Source of the DNA: Burhinus oedicnemus
Lineage: Eukaryota > Chordata > Aves > Charadriiformes > Burhinidae
Assembly (NCBI GenBank): GCA_008921705.1
Contig: VFFE01007088.1
Span: 385,379-449,378 of the forward strand
DNA: 64,000 bases
Direction: 5' to 3'
Under the pieces are notes generated by a model. That model was not told where the DNA came from. It did not search any database and was given only the letters and a program-made list of their open reading frames with translations. Made by a program: the position numbers and the translations under genes. Of the stretch, positions 1-13,872 are shown piece by piece. Numbering within the stretch: position 1 is the first letter of the stretch; each line of letters starts with the position of its first letter.

Positions 1-2017
1 CTGCTGTTGAGTTTTAAGCTAATGTTTTGTTGCCACTGGATTTCCTCTGACAGAAGATTTGACCAGGGATCTGTATAACTATAGAGCATCTGGTCTGTTT
101 CTTTACCTCCCTTAATTAAAATCAGATCTATTTGTTAGAAAACGTGGAAAACCTAGAGGCACCAGATGTGAATCTCCAATACAGAAACTCACTGCAACCC
201 TCTGGAAATGTCAAAGCTCAAAACAATGAAAAACTCTGCAGATAAGGTAAAGCAGAGTATCAAAGCGTAGCGAAGTCACCCTGACAGGTCAGTAATTTGC
301 AAGTAGATAGAAACAGAACCTGAATTCTCCTATTGTGCCAACTGGGTCCAGGAAAGTATTTTATTTTCCAAATAGAAATTTATCCCATGACATGGTTGAT
401 CAAATATACCAATCAAATAGCTACTCAAACAAGAAGTAATTAGCTAACTGGCCAGTAATTAGTAACTGGATTTTGCAATATTTCTGTTCTGTTTACTTTT
501 TCCCCCGAGTATGACATCATATTAATGGTAAAAAATTTGGTTGAATGAGTGCTACAAAACTGTCTGAGTGTATAGTATGGGTTCCATAAGCCATTAGTGA
601 CTAGAACATGAATTTGGCTTCCTTCTAAAATGTACCAGTCTCTCCGTAAGTGTAGAAATGCTGATATAAGTTTGCTAGCTTTGACTTCTCACTGCCGCAC
701 TATTCATGGAGTCACTTATGCCTCCAAACAAAGTGTTTAAAATGCTACTGAATCAGAGTACCTGTCTGGCCACAGCAGTGGTAGCTTGGAGGCAAGTAAC
801 TTTGTAGGGGTGAGAATGGAGCATGGGGCTGTAATCCTTTTTTCAGTACGGATATGACATTATAGAATTGCCTGTGAATTAGTGGAAGATGGCTTAATGT
901 TGCCTCTTCTTTTTATAATATCAGACCTCTGGAGCTGGCTGGGTGTCCCCTGCAAGGCTGCTCTCCATTCCAGTGGTTCTCCTGTGATGTTTCTTCAGTC
1001 ACACGTTTTTTTCTCTCTTGGCATTGAATGCTATAGCTGAGAAGTGCAGGTGTAAGAGGAATTTGCTCATTGCAAGAGCAGGTTCCAAAATGGAAAAAGG
1101 CTGAGCTGGGTGATTCACAGGGGTTTTTGTTTTGGTTTTGGTTTTCGTCTGTTTGTTTTCCCTAAATGGCTGCCATCATTGTGTTGAGGGTCCAATGTCA
1201 GAGTACTGAACCAGCTGCTTCTGCTCGAGGTGGACCTAGCCTGGGATTACAGTGTTCTCCTCATGATAGTTTGAAGTTCCAGATTTCTGATTTGTGGCTT
1301 TCCTTTAGACTTCTGTTCTTTGAAAACTGGTCGTAAAGCTAGAACATTAACTGTGAAAATCGGTGGTTTGGAAGTATTTGCTTAAATCAGTATCTGAATG
1401 GTAACACTGCGGGGCTGGTATGTCATGTGTTTAACTGGTCACTTCAGTTTGAAGCGAGTATGATATCACTGAGTATGATATAAATTGAGTTATGGCTGAA
1501 CTGTGGAGAGTTAGGGAAAAATTCAGCTAAACTTCAGACATTTTTTCTCTCCGCATATGAACGTGTATATTCTTTAAATATTAACTAGATATTCCATATT
1601 ATAATAGCCAAGGATGACTGTTGCAAACCATTCATCTTTTGCTTTCTTTCCTATAATGTAAGAAAAAATTGCTAAAACTACATTTTAAATTATTAATTTG
1701 AGACTAGATGGCCAAACAGTTCTTCTTCCTCTCTCGTGCCTGAGGTTCATACTCTGACAGAAGGACAGGTGGCCTAGAACTACTGTGATGAAGGAAGCAT
1801 AATCAGGGGTGAGGGGTCAGTTACAGTGAAATTAGATAGTAAAATAACCACAGGTTCAAGGATATCCTTAAATGAACAGCATAGTTTGCACTATCTGTTG
1901 GCAGTTATTTTAAGATGCATAAAACACTGAATTCACAATGTCCTAATTTTGCAGGGATAGGCTGTATAGACCATAAATCCTCTGCACACTATTGAAAGGG
2001 GTCAGAATCTAATTTAC

Positions 2018-2092
2018 AGGTCTGATTCAGAGCTTGCTGAGGTCAATGGAAATCTCTCTGTTAAGTTTAGTAGAGTTTGGATCATATCTATA
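2018..2092. repeat. degenerate palindromic ancient repeat
   Basis: 'gtctgattcagagcttgctg' followed by 'aggtcaatggaaatctctct' and 'agagtttggatcat' fits the same palindromic amniote element as 10157-10222 ('CTGATCCAAAG...AAGTCAATGGAA...CTTTGGATCAG'). The two arms pair at about 60%, with most mismatches being transitions, as expected after long decay. Confidence 0.45.
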
Positions 2093-3122
2093 AAAAACAA
2101 AAAGAGTGCTGAGAGAATGCTAAGATTAAATGAGAAGTAAAAGTTTACCCAGGATACATCCACTTTTTATATATCTATCATTGAAACAGGAAAAAACTGT
2201 TTATAAGAGTGAGAGTATCTCTAACAGTTCCATTTTAACTTTATTTCAAAATACAGTAAGCCTAATGAATGAAGATGTGAGATTATTCATTACCTGCTGT
2301 TATACAATAAAGGGAGGTGCGTGTTTGCCCCAGGGATCTGCATGAATAGTAGACATGGGAAGACGTTGCCTGCAAGAATGTCCTTTCCAGTACAGAATGG
2401 ACCAAAAGTACTGTCGGAATTATTTAGCCCATTGAATATACAATCCTGTAGCCATCCTCTGGCTAAAAACATGGGATTACATTTTCTGCTGAGGAAAATG
2501 CATGCTGCTCCACTGACACTAGTGAGCCGTATCATCATGTCCTGCAAAGAATTTGGTCTGGTTTTATTTGCTGCTGTTGTTTAGTTGTAAAGTTCCCACT
2601 CGGGACTTGGGCTTATTTGTCGTACATGCTGAAGAAAACAAATAGTAAGGTGAATGCATTGAAAGGCACTGTACCAAACAACCATTAATGCTAGTCTGCA
2701 TCAGCTTGCCTTACAAAAGAAAAGTGGTCCTTAAATCAAGCATCAGAAATAAGATCCTTTTAAAAGAAGGAAAAAGAGTCAATTTTGAGTTTGCTCTTTT
2801 GCAGCAAAATAGAAATTGTAATACTCCTATAATCTCAGGCCAAGACAGACTTTGGTAAGTATAATGGGACATAAGTGCATTTAGATCTGCTGTTAGTAAG
2901 AGTAAATTGTATAGCTGTCAAGTTGTGGCATGTCTATGAAGTGCTGAGTAAAACCATTGCTGGGAGTGATGAAATTAGCGTGCCAAAGGAGAGGGAGGAA
3001 TGCAGATCCATCAAGTGAACCTGTTAAAATTTTGAAGCAAGTTTAAAACAGTACAGATGCCTTGACCATCTGCTGAGAAGTATGTGTGGACATAATTGCA
3101 CAGAACAACTGTCATTTCATTT

Positions 3123-3156
3123 AAAAAAAAAAAAAAAACAAAACCAAAAAACAAAG
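3123..3156. repeat. A/C-rich low-complexity tract
   Basis: A run of 16 A followed by CAAAACC and CAAAA units. It creates short artefactual open frames on both strands (3011-3281). Confidence 0.85.
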
Positions 3157-6071
3157 CCACTCTTTTTTTCAGGAAGTATGCAGTATGCAGCCAAAGGAAG
3201 CAGCGTCTCCCTCCCTCCAAAGCCCATGTCCTTGAAATAGCTGTATGTTCTTTGTTTAACACTCAGTTCCAAATGATCTGATTTATTCGTGGCTCTTCTG
3301 TTGTGTGTAAGGATTTACATCTAGCCTGTCCTTTAGAAGAAGCTGGAGCCTCTTGCAGTTTAGCATGCCTGAACCGTCCATCAGAGTTTATCACAAAAGT
3401 ACCGAGATACTCTTAACTGTAATGATGCTCCCAGGGCTTTGTTCTTGTGGTTTATATCGCTAGAACCGTTGGCAGAATTATATCTTTGCGTTACGTGGCT
3501 GCTTGTCCATTATTTTTATTACAGAAAAAGAGAGTATAAGCTTCGATCATGGGAGTATTGCTGTCCCTTTCAGTGCATGTCAGAGCTATAGAAGCCACAG
3601 AGATGTATTTGTAAATAGATAAGATTTAATAAAACCTAATGAAGGCAGTTGACATTTTCTTCTGCTCAAGTATACCTTAATGGACAATTTAAAGTATTTA
3701 AATTCAAAAGTGGCTGCAGTAAATTCCAACCACCATTTTAAAGAGGGATATTTTTTTTTGACTCCAGCTTCCTAAGCACAGACACAGTTTTAGGTAGAAG
3801 CTCAGTTTTACGTGGTAGGAATAAAAAGTACATATTCCATGACTGGCCTCTGTCAAGTGATTAAATGTTTCTGAGTGTGGAGCACTTGCCATGAATTGTT
3901 CCCAGTTGCTGGGTTTGTCATAGTGCCTTTGCTTATTTGTGATTTGTATAATGCAAAAACTAGAGAGATGTGGGTAAGTAGGTAGAATAGTATTGTTTGT
4001 CTCACACAGACATTTTTGCATCTACATTTTACATTTCTGTTACTTGGCTGATGACCTTTGGTCTTCCTGTGTTTTTCGTTCTTTTGGAATAGAACATGTA
4101 TTTGCAAAGACTAATGCTTTTCAAAAGCAAGATCCATTTTAAGTGAAGGAAATAAATAAATAAAACGTTTAGAGAAAAAAATAAGATACAGCAGGAGAAA
4201 ATGTCTGGCCTTACCCTGAGAGAAATGGTTTGCATTTTTTATTTTATTTTACTGTCTTAGCAGTTTTTGCTAGTGTTACTTTAGCTTTAAGCTGTATGAA
4301 TTTATCGATTTGACTTTAGCTTACAAAAATAGAAATATACGTAGATAGATACATAAATTCTAAAATGATCAAACCATTTCTTCCAAGATTGAAAAGTGAG
4401 TCAAGAAGCCAATGACCTAAGGCTTCATTTTTTTCTTTTCATAGTTTTCTTCATAGTTTTCCTTACGTTATTTGTAGGCTTTGTCTTTTTGCAGCTGGCT
4501 TTTAAAAAGTTGAATTATTTTAATTCCTTCTGAAACAAATAAAACTGCTTTAAATATTGTATGTATAATATTGTTATTGCTTTTTTTGGTCTTACTGAAT
4601 TAACATTTTCTGTAATGCGCTAAAGGAAGAGAAACAGTGAATGCAGAGAAAATTATAATCAGACTTGTTTTCAATGAAGGTGTCTCATAATACCAGTGAC
4701 ATGGGCCCTTGTAACACGGGGCTGGTTCCAATATTTGAGCTTTCTGTTCAGAGTTTTTTTTAATGACAATATTCCTTTAGGAAGGAAAGGAGCAATGTTT
4801 TCTTCCTTTGCACTATATTTGTGGCTGCATTGCCAATATAAACTGGCAACAGCTCTTGGTGAGTTCTGCTGTCGTATGTCGTCAGATCAGTGAGATGCAG
4901 CAGGTAAGCTTTTAAGGTAGTAGGCATGTTTTTACCATGTGAATGAAGGCTTCTGTTTCTCCAAAACCCCCTCAACCATGAAAACTTTCCAGTAGGTATC
5001 TGGAAAGCCAAAGTAAGCAATTGCAATTCCTACAGAAGATAGTACAGAAATGAGAAAAATCCAAAAGAAAAATCACTACTGGCTCCCCAGTAAGGCAAAT
5101 ATACGTTGATTCAGCAACTTGAATATCTGGCTCTCACTTTATGCACCTTTGTCAAACATGTAGCTCTGCAGACTCCACATTGAGCACTGCTTAACTGTGA
5201 GGATGTGTTTTCCTTGTGACTGTTCCCAAGGCGCGTGAAGTGCGTCAGAATTGTTGGCATGCTCACTCATGAGCTCTGGTCATTCCTGCTGGGGATATTT
5301 AAAAGTTTATTTTTCCCAGTTCTTCACCAGAAGCTGCTGGGAGCCTGCGCAGCTCAGGTGGCAGAAGGGCCATGTGTGGGCTTCTGGACTGCTGCCATTC
5401 CTAGCCTGGATAATTAAGTTAGACCACCATTGATAATGTTATATATTAAAATATTGGTCTGGGAGCTGCAGCAGTTGGGAGATTAAATTTTTGCAGCCCC
5501 TGTGAAACTGAAGTGATGCAGACATCACAGTTCCCAATTATGTCAGCTAAAACAGAAGGACCACAAATTGGTGCCACAGATCAAAAAATGCTTCTTTTGA
5601 GCTCCAGAGCAAGATTCATGAAGAACTGCTCTCTTAAGTAAGCTCAGTCCATGAATTCTTAAGGAAACTGGGCTGCTGAGAGCTGGGGCTTTGCTACTCG
5701 AGGTATTATGCTGTACAAACAGATGCTCAGACTGGTACAAGTTTGGAGTTAGCTTGTGACTGTCCCTCCTTGTGAATTTTAGTAAAGCAACAGTAATCTG
5801 CCTTTCCTCCTCCTCCTCTATGAGTTAAATGTAGTGTAAGTAACGGGCTTGAATAGTGTGAATTTCTTGTTCTGTGAATTCTCTGGGTTTAGAAATTAGA
5901 TGCAGTGACACTGTTACTGCTGAAGAAATTAAAGACTCAGTAAAATGGAGAATCTGTCGTGACATGATCCATAGAGCACTGTGGAAACAAAGGGTCCCTA
6001 TGGGATGACCCATGTCATGCTTCCTCTGTTAACTTTCCCAGGGAAATGGAATTAGTATGAAACCATTTTGG

Positions 6072-6097
<26 letters not shown>
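6072..6097. repeat. poly-A tract (26 A)
   Basis: An uninterrupted run of 26 A. The sequence to its left (about 5900-6070) is not recognised as a retrocopy or SINE, and a nearby AATAAA (6129 on) lies downstream rather than upstream of the run. Confidence 0.9.
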
Positions 6098-6102
<5 letters not shown>

Positions 6103-9100
6103 TGTAATGTGCGTCATCCTTGCAAATCAATAAAACATAGAAAAACTTGCCTGTAGGGTCTGTTGCATCATACTTACACATGGTAATGTGTTAAATGAAG
6201 CTAAAATAATCTACAAAGATGTCTGTGACAGATATTTAATCTTATTTAACAGTAAGGAAAATTGTAGAAGGAAGTGCAACAATCTCTTTATATTAAAAAT
6301 CTTGAGACAAATTTGCCTACGTGTATAAACAGTCTCTGGGGTCTTGGAAGAGAAACAGTTTGAATCCTCTCTCTTCAGTTTCTGCTTTGTACATCTCCAT
6401 TCTTCTGTTCATACGTACTCATCCCTTAAAGATCATTTGTATCCCATTTAAAACTGGTCATTTAGATGCAGGTCAATTGCTGTAGCACAGGGATATGTGG
6501 AATTGGTATTAAGCATAGAGAGAGGTTTGATAAGGATCTTGTTTTACCAATTATGTTGTCAATATTTTTTGTGAAACGGGGAATTTTTCAAAAGGTTTTA
6601 CTAAAAACAGTTTCCCCACTTCTTGAACAGCTCCAAATAGTACGTTTGTAGTTCACAACATACCTAGGGTTATAAGGAAATGTGTTTCATGCTTGAAATA
6701 CTGTGTCACCATGTCCAGAGCCAGATGCAGCCCCAGTCTAAATGGGAAAATACGTACCCACATCTGTATCTTATGCTGTGAGCAGGCTGCACTTCTTTAT
6801 GGGAAGGAAGAGGATGGAAAGTTTGCCCTCTAAGTTTCTGCCTGGTTGTATCACTCAGTCATGGGCCAGGTAAGAGATACATCTTCATTTCTGACTTCCA
6901 GATTGCATCTTTTTTTTTAAATGATTAGGCAGTTAGTTTGTGTTTTACGGGGTGTTTTCACTTGCTTGCTTTCTGGAAACCATTTCCAATGCCAAAATGC
7001 TTTCAGAACTCATTCTTTAGATTCCTAGAGTACCATCTTAATTAAAAACTGAAAAATATACTCTGGAAAGGTCTGCTCTGATTCTTAGCAGCAAAGATCT
7101 CTTACACAGACTGTATGTCAACTGCTTAATAAGGGCTTTTTATACAGTCTCCAGAACATTATTTGCTGGTCATACTTGGAGATACTGCACCAGCTGGACT
7201 GTAATTCAAATATCATACATAAATTATGCTTCCGGTTCTAAGATACATCTTGTTAATTCTTCCATTCCCAAAATAGAAGCAGGGAGGAAGCCTTTGAATC
7301 TGATCCAACGTAATTTAAAAAAAATTAAAATCTGCCAGTAGTCACTGTCTAGAATGACTTCAGCTTTCTTTGTACTGCTGCTGCTGACCAAGATCTGTGT
7401 GAAGACTTGCCTTTTTTTTTCCTTCTGGTTAAAACTGTATTTAAAGACCAAGTTTACTACATCAGTGTGTTCTGTATTTATAGCTATTAACTACGGCATC
7501 ATTCCAAGTTCTATTTTAGGACAACTTTTGTTCAGTTTCTGTGTGGTGCTCTATTGTTTTTCCCCACTGTGATGTGGGCTTCTGTTCCTCTGCCGGTATT
7601 GTAAGTCTTGTTTTAGGCTTCCTGTAAAAGCTCAGAATATGTATCTTTATCATTATTATGATTATCTGACATTGTTGAATAACTGCATCTTTGAATGTTT
7701 AGAAGCTAAAGCTGCTTATCAGGCTCTCTGGTCTCAACCTTCCTCTTCTCATGTTGATCTTTTAAGAAATGATACCTTGCTTCTGCAATTGTTTCTAGTA
7801 TTTTGGTATTTCACTGGGATGTTTGTTTTTATTTTTTATCTCAGATTTCCCAGGAGGTAAAGATGGCATATTTTTATCTAAAATATATACCAGAAACTTG
7901 CTCATGAGGTTGTGGTATGTATGTTTGTGCCTTCCCACAGGGATTATTTTTGAGCTAGAGGTTTCCAGATCAAGTTACAGAATAGGCTCCAGATGGTCTG
8001 GACTCCTTCTTTAACAATCTATAGCTAATTAAACATTCAGCAAAAGCTACTCTGTTTTTAAAACTGAGCGCAGTCTTTCAGAAAAGCAGCATATTGATTT
8101 TTAGCTTTATTTTCCATAATTTATATCTTTTATTTCATTACTTAGTGTTTGTTTTTTTTTTTTTATTCCTGGTCCTTGCATCTATTTTAGTAGTCTCTCT
8201 TCTCCTGTGGTGCAGGGGCTGCTAGGTGCCTTGTAGCTTACTTTTCAGTCAATAACAGAAATTAATAATATCTTTGTGGGCTATAGCTTTTTGTTTTTCT
8301 AAGTTACTATGAAGGATAGAAGAGTAAGATTGTGCAGTGGCCTACACTTGCAGCAATCTCTACTTGCCAATTGATACCATGGAACAAGAGAAAGGGAGGT
8401 GGATCTGTGCATCACACTAGGGAAGGTGAAGTAGATTGTGAAAATGGCATTCAGTTACCTTCATGGGCCTGATTTTAGGGTAAAATATAATTAAGCTATA
8501 TGCTGGCTTGGACTGAGCAGTGTCTTCTTTGTATCTGAATGCAAACAGTACAGTACAGTCTTTCTGACTACCTGTAATCAGAGAGACATATCAAGGAATA
8601 AACACTTGCACTCATCTCTAAGGAGAGCAGATTCTGCTCCTTAATATTCATTAAGGATCAAACCAGGTTTCCCAATGAGATTTTTCTGTCACACAGTCAA
8701 ATCAGGATTAAGTATTATCCATTATTTATTAAACTGTGGAAGTTATTACACAATGTATATTATTTATTCCACTCTGAAAGCATTGTTACAGAAGTGTTTC
8801 CTCACTATTCTAGAACTAAGGGGCCACAACATTGTGGGAATATTTTTATAATGCAAAAATAGGCAAATATCAATAGAAGTTAGTAAACATTCTTTCTGCT
8901 TCTCACATGCCCAAAGATTGTTCATAGCACTATCACTGTTGTAACTCCTTGAACAAAGTTTGACTGAGATTAACTCTAGATCTGATTCAATAAAACATTA
9001 TCAGGCTTCTGTGACAGAGTTAGGACCATGCTTATTATACATTTTGCTAATTAGAAACCAGCTTATTCTTCAGTTCGTAAGATAAGCTTCAGAAACAGAT

Positions 9101-10156
9101 ATTGGATCCATATTATCCTGCAGGTTTTTTTCCATAGGAATGGTTAGGTGAATTAAGAAAACAGCTACTGAATGTTTTTACAATAAGGTACTAATATTCA
9201 AAAGCCTGCGGAGTGATTGGTACATGGCATGTTGCTTCTGAAAACGCACGTCTCCTCATGCTATTTTGCTGAACTATGAAACGTGGTGTGCTCTGGGAAT
9301 AACACTGTGGTTTCGGAGCAAGTTTGGTACGTGATCATCCCTCTAAACATTACCTTAAGGCATTTTAGTAACATTCAGAAATTTTCTTACTACCAAGACT
9401 TCTGTTGAATAAGTGTCTGATACCAGTATGACCTACTTCTGCTGAACCAATATCAGGTGTTGTGATAGAGTGAGAAAAAGGTACAGAAGGACACCACCAT
9501 GTCCAGAAAATCTTTGACACTAAGACAATTTTGTATCACTGCCACTGATGTTAATAGTGACATCAGCAGAGAGAGACAGCCTTAAATGAAAATAAAGGAG
9601 AGGAGTTGTGAGGTTTGTCTCTCTCAGAATGCACTGTTCCTGGGACACCTGAGTAACTTCTAGAAATATCGATAGAGTCCCGCTGGACTTACCCTTTTGG
9701 AAAAGCGCTTAAACATGTATTTGATTCTGAACACAGTGTTACTGCTGGCTTCCCTTATACTGCCTGCCTTTCTGAAGTTAAGCATGTGTCTCTGTGTTAT
9801 AAAGAAGCGAGGCTTAAATAAAAATCCTGTGCAAGACATTGAGATAGGTAGGTGCTGCCTTGAAAATATTTTTCCTTCGCAGTTGATAACTGGACATAAG
9901 TTGACCATAGCAGTTCAAGGTGTAAAGTTTTCACGTTGTTCCATGTATATTTACTTGGTTATCAAGGTCAGAGAAATCACATTTTAAAAAATATTTATGA
10001 ATTACTTTAAAAATGCCTTAATATATGAAAAATTATATCCCTTATAAGTGTGAAAATAAAGTTTTGTTGGTTTGGGTTTTTTTTTTAATAGTACTTTCCT
10101 TCTAGAGGCCTATGGGCCACTCTCTGGCAAAGTCGTCGGCTATCAACACAATCTCT

Positions 10157-10222
10157 TATAGGATCTGATTTAAACTGTATTAAAGTCACTGGGAGGCCTT
10201 CTGTTGACTTGGGAGTTTGGAG
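10157..10222. repeat. degenerate palindromic ancient repeat
   Basis: 'gatctgatttaaactgtatt' continues with 'aaagtcactgggaggccttctg' then 'ttgacttgggagtttggag'. The two halves are rough reverse complements (AAACT...AAGTCA against TTGACTT...AGTTT). This matches an amniote-wide palindromic element with core 'TTGAAGTCAATGGGA' and end 'CTTTGGATC'. No family name is assigned. Confidence 0.45.
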
Positions 10223-11301
10223 GCTACATGCTGTTCTGGGACTTGCAGGTTTAACTGTGAAAGCATATTAATTTAACTGGAAGAAAAGAGAAGTTTGAGA
10301 GTAACTGGAGGCAAATTCAGACATATATAGAAATATGCAGTGTTTTGTTTTCAGTGTAATTGAATGCAAGCTGGACTCCATAAAGTTTCTGGGCTGTTCA
10401 AGTTATGACATTGCAGTTGAGTTGCTTTTTAATTAAAAATTTAATGTACATAACATCTTAAAACTAGTTGGGCGAGATCTGAAAATTTATGACTCTATCC
10501 TTCAGCAAATTTTAATCACTGATCTCTGGAACCAATTTGGTTGTAAATAAAACATTGTAGTGATATATTATGAAGACAGAAAAACTTTTTGCTGTGTTAC
10601 TGCACTACTGAAAGTTAAATAATCTTTTGTTTTTAATAAAATGGGTTTTCTCCCTACTCAAAGGAAATGTATGAAGAACTTTCTGTTGAATCGCAGAGTA
10701 CAGTCAGTGAATGGCTCTCTGGGATATGAAGTGCTGGAAAAGCATTCTGGGTACAGGGAAGCAAGGCAGGCTTCTTGGTTAATCTCTGGATGTCAGGAGC
10801 CAGTGCTCAGGATTTCCTGCATCAAATATATGGTAAATATTGAGGAAGGACAGAACAGAGAAACAGCAGTACAATGTATTGGCTAGATTGTAATTGTCCG
10901 ACTTTTTGTCTTTAGGAACCAGAAAGGGGATTTAAGGGCAGGCAGAAAGGAGGAATTTCACTTCTGTAATCTATCTTCTTTCCATCGTGGCCATACATAT
11001 CAGGAAAAACGATGATATTCAGGGAATTTGTGGGAAAAGAACAGAAATTGAAGCATCTCTTAGTCTCCAGGTCCTAGATAGGTCAGAGATGAAGCTAGGA
11101 GAGCTAGATCAACAGGTGTTAAAATAAAAAGGGGAGAGAGAAAGTTTTGAAACTGCCACTGAGAAGTCTCATTCAACATGCTGTGCTGCTTATCCAGTCC
11201 AGACCTAATTTATTGTTCGTATTGATTGTAAAAGTACATCAGCATCCTGTATGTCTATGCACATGTAATAACTGATTTCCAAATAAAGGCTTGCTCTTTT
11301 C

Positions 11302-11321
11302 TGTACACCTACAGGTGTACA
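11302..11321. other. 20-bp palindrome of T-box-like half-sites
   Basis: TGTACACCTACAGGTGTACA has perfect 9-bp arms around an AC spacer. A third half-site AGGTGTAC lies at 11332-11339 in direct orientation. AGGTGT is the core recognised by T-box transcription factors, whose palindromic sites have the same head-to-head layout. Binding is an inference. Confidence 0.55.
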
Positions 11322-11395
11322 AATACACTTTAGGTGTACGGTGATAGCTGATGTCCCAATTAACAAATGGGATGTCTCCAGTATTTATTTTTAAC

Positions 11396-11721
11396 CCTTA
11401 TTAAAGGGGGCTTATAAGAAAGATAGGGACAGACTTTTTAGTAGGGCGTGGAGCAATAGGACAAGGGGTAACGGTTTTAAACTAAAGGAGGGTAGATTCA
11501 GAGTAGATATAAAGACGAAATTTTTTACGATGAGGGTAGTGAAACACTGGAACAAGCTGCCCAGAGAGGTGGTAGATGCCCCATCCCTGGAAAGATTCAA
11601 GGTCAGGTTGGACAGGGCTCTGAGCAACCTGATCTAGTTGAAGATGTCCCTGCTTATTGCAGGGGGGTTGGACTAGATGACCTTTAGAGGTCCCTTCCAA
11701 CCCAAACCATTCTATGATTCT
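11396..11721 (+). mobile_element. CR1 LINE 3' end with intact ORF2 C-terminal frame
   Basis: The copy reads 5' to 3' into the typical CR1 end (GGGGGGTTGGACTAGATGAC ... CCATTCTATGATTCT). From 11407 to 11637 the C-terminal ORF2 frame is open without interruption (KKDRDRLFSRAWSNRTRGNG, later HWNKLPREVVDAPSLERFK) and ends in TAG. It is 5'-truncated at about 11396. The preserved frame suggests moderate age only, since 77 codons can survive by chance. Confidence 0.95.
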
Positions 11722-13854
11722 CACAGGTAAACCCCACAGCAATACTTCGAAGTGCATAGTTGCCGGAAAAGTTGGTTGGCTGTACCTGCAATGTAAATGC
11801 TTAGCTATAAGTTAAGGATTTGGGGAACTGGGCCTTAACTACTGTGAACCTGTAGGTCTTCCACATGGTAGAAGTTCTACTGTAGTGTGAATTAGCAGAA
11901 CATATGTCTCCAAAATACAATAAATTTGTACAGAAATACCTACACCTGTAAGTCAGGTGAGTTTCATAAGGTAAGTGCATTCACAAGGAAACAACAGAAA
12001 AGCAAGTTCTTGGGTAAGTGATTAAATTACTTTTGCTTGCCAGAAGTCATTAATTGCACTAGACTTTATTATCAGGCAGTCCACATTTGCTTCATGTTTA
12101 TATTCGTACTACGTTTATGTGCAACTGAAAAAGCCTTAGTATTAGATTTGCAATGTGTAATGCTAATGAGTCTTATGAGAAAATATATTATAAATTTACA
12201 TCATGTTGGTTAACACAATTTTGAAGGCGGAAAAAGGTCTCAGGAATTATTGGTAAAAATTGCAGACAGGGATGTTTGTTAGTTAAACTTCCCTTCCTGT
12301 GGGTGTTGAAATATTGCTGTATGGGCTGGGGTATTCCGTAAATCTTAGTGAATCTGAAAGTCAGCAGCTTACTGTTGTGCAATGCGCTTCCAATGAATCT
12401 TGTCATCTGTAAATCCAAGCTCTTTCTTTTAAAGGTCAAAACTGCCAGGAAGCATTGGTGCACCTGGTATTAACTTTCATTATTTCCATTGGCATAGAAA
12501 GAGGAGATACAAATCATCAAGTGTTTCCAAAATTAGATACAGTATTACAATCTCTCCCAGGTCCTTGAGTCTCTCCTATGAGTCATTTCTTTTTGTGTGC
12601 ATTTCTGTTCACATTAGTACAAATAGAGCCTGTACTTGCATCCCATTCCTGATGAGATTTAGAAATTGAATTAAGCTGAAAGGGTGTATTTCAGTCTGGG
12701 CACCTTCATCATTTTAGCCCTGTTGTTAGGGGAGCAGCGGTTTTGCAGAACTCGCTTTGACAGATCATCAGATAAATGCTCTCACCCATAGCGGGGCTGA
12801 GCTGTTTTAACTTAGCTGGAACTTCATCCCAGTGATTAAAATTATGTCCTCCTCGCTGAGCAGAAAAAGGCTTAATAACAGGGTGGTTTAAAACATTGTC
12901 CAGATATAATGTACAGAAAGTACAGAAATGATAAATAAAATGAATGGGGAATATTTCCTACACCTCCTTTCTTTTTAGTTAAGCTTCTTTAATCATGTTG
13001 GGGAAGTCTCTGCCCAGTATTATCCTGCACTACTGTTTGTGGAAACAGTCCCACAGAAATCTGTGAACCTTGTATGACCAGTGTTTTCACTGAGAACGTT
13101 GAAGTGAGCACTCTAACCAAAGGCATTTGAACCACGGTTATTACCTGGGTCATGCATTGTCTGTCCAAATTTTCTAAAAATGATGGGTTTACTGCTCTGA
13201 GCAGGACTGGTAAGAGCTAGCTGCTACCAGAGTGATGGAGTATAAAGGTGGAAATCAGGCAGGCTCCATAATGCCTTTTCTCCTTTCCAGCTTTAATCAT
13301 CAGTAAATGTCATTCTTATGAATGAATTTAGATTGCCATTGAAAATCCTGACTTTTTTCTTACTTCAGTAGACTTCAACTTTTAATATGGCTCCTGTAAT
13401 TCTTGGACACCAAAAGACAAAGTTAACCTCTTTGGGTAGATCCTGATGTAGTATCTGGTGTGGCACCTGCCACTTGTGAAATTACCGCTGTCGTCATTCA
13501 CGTGTGGATAGCAAGTAATAGATAATAAATGTATTGTTTGAGTTGGATATGTTAATTTTAGTAAGTCAAAGCTTGATGACTATATAAAAAGTAAAGGAGC
13601 ATCATCAGTGTTGTTTCGCAGGTTAATATCACACAAATCAGGAGAAAGTTTTTCACAAAGAAGTCATTTTCTTTGCACACTGTCCACAGGATTTTGTGGT
13701 ATGTTTTGGCTTGATTGTGGGTTTTTTGGCCTACACTAGGCAAAACTGGATGTACCTAATGGTCTTCATAATGTTGCTGGTCTGAGAAGGCATAAGCACT
13801 CTGTTATTGATCCAGGGAAACATATTGCTGTTCTGTATTTTTAGTTAATACTTA

Positions 13855-13872
13855 GATGATGATGATGATGAT
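13855..13872. repeat. (GAT)6 microsatellite
   Basis: Six uninterrupted GAT units in intergenic DNA. Confidence 0.95.

Larger units (their letters stand above)
1..11395. other. intergenic DNA without identifiable genes
   Basis: Apart from the palindromic repeats, poly-A and low-complexity tracts and the palindrome at 11302, nothing is recognisable. A 15-bp-period direct repeat GAGTATGATAT occurs at 1456-1481, and a (TTTTG)-rich tract at 1122-1160. The longest frames (105 codons, 3704-4021 -) show no family resemblance. Confidence 0.5.

Noticed and set aside
5900..6097. 26-A run read as the tail of a processed pseudogene
   Set aside because: No polyadenylation signal or coding similarity was found upstream of the run, and no flanking target-site duplication is obvious.
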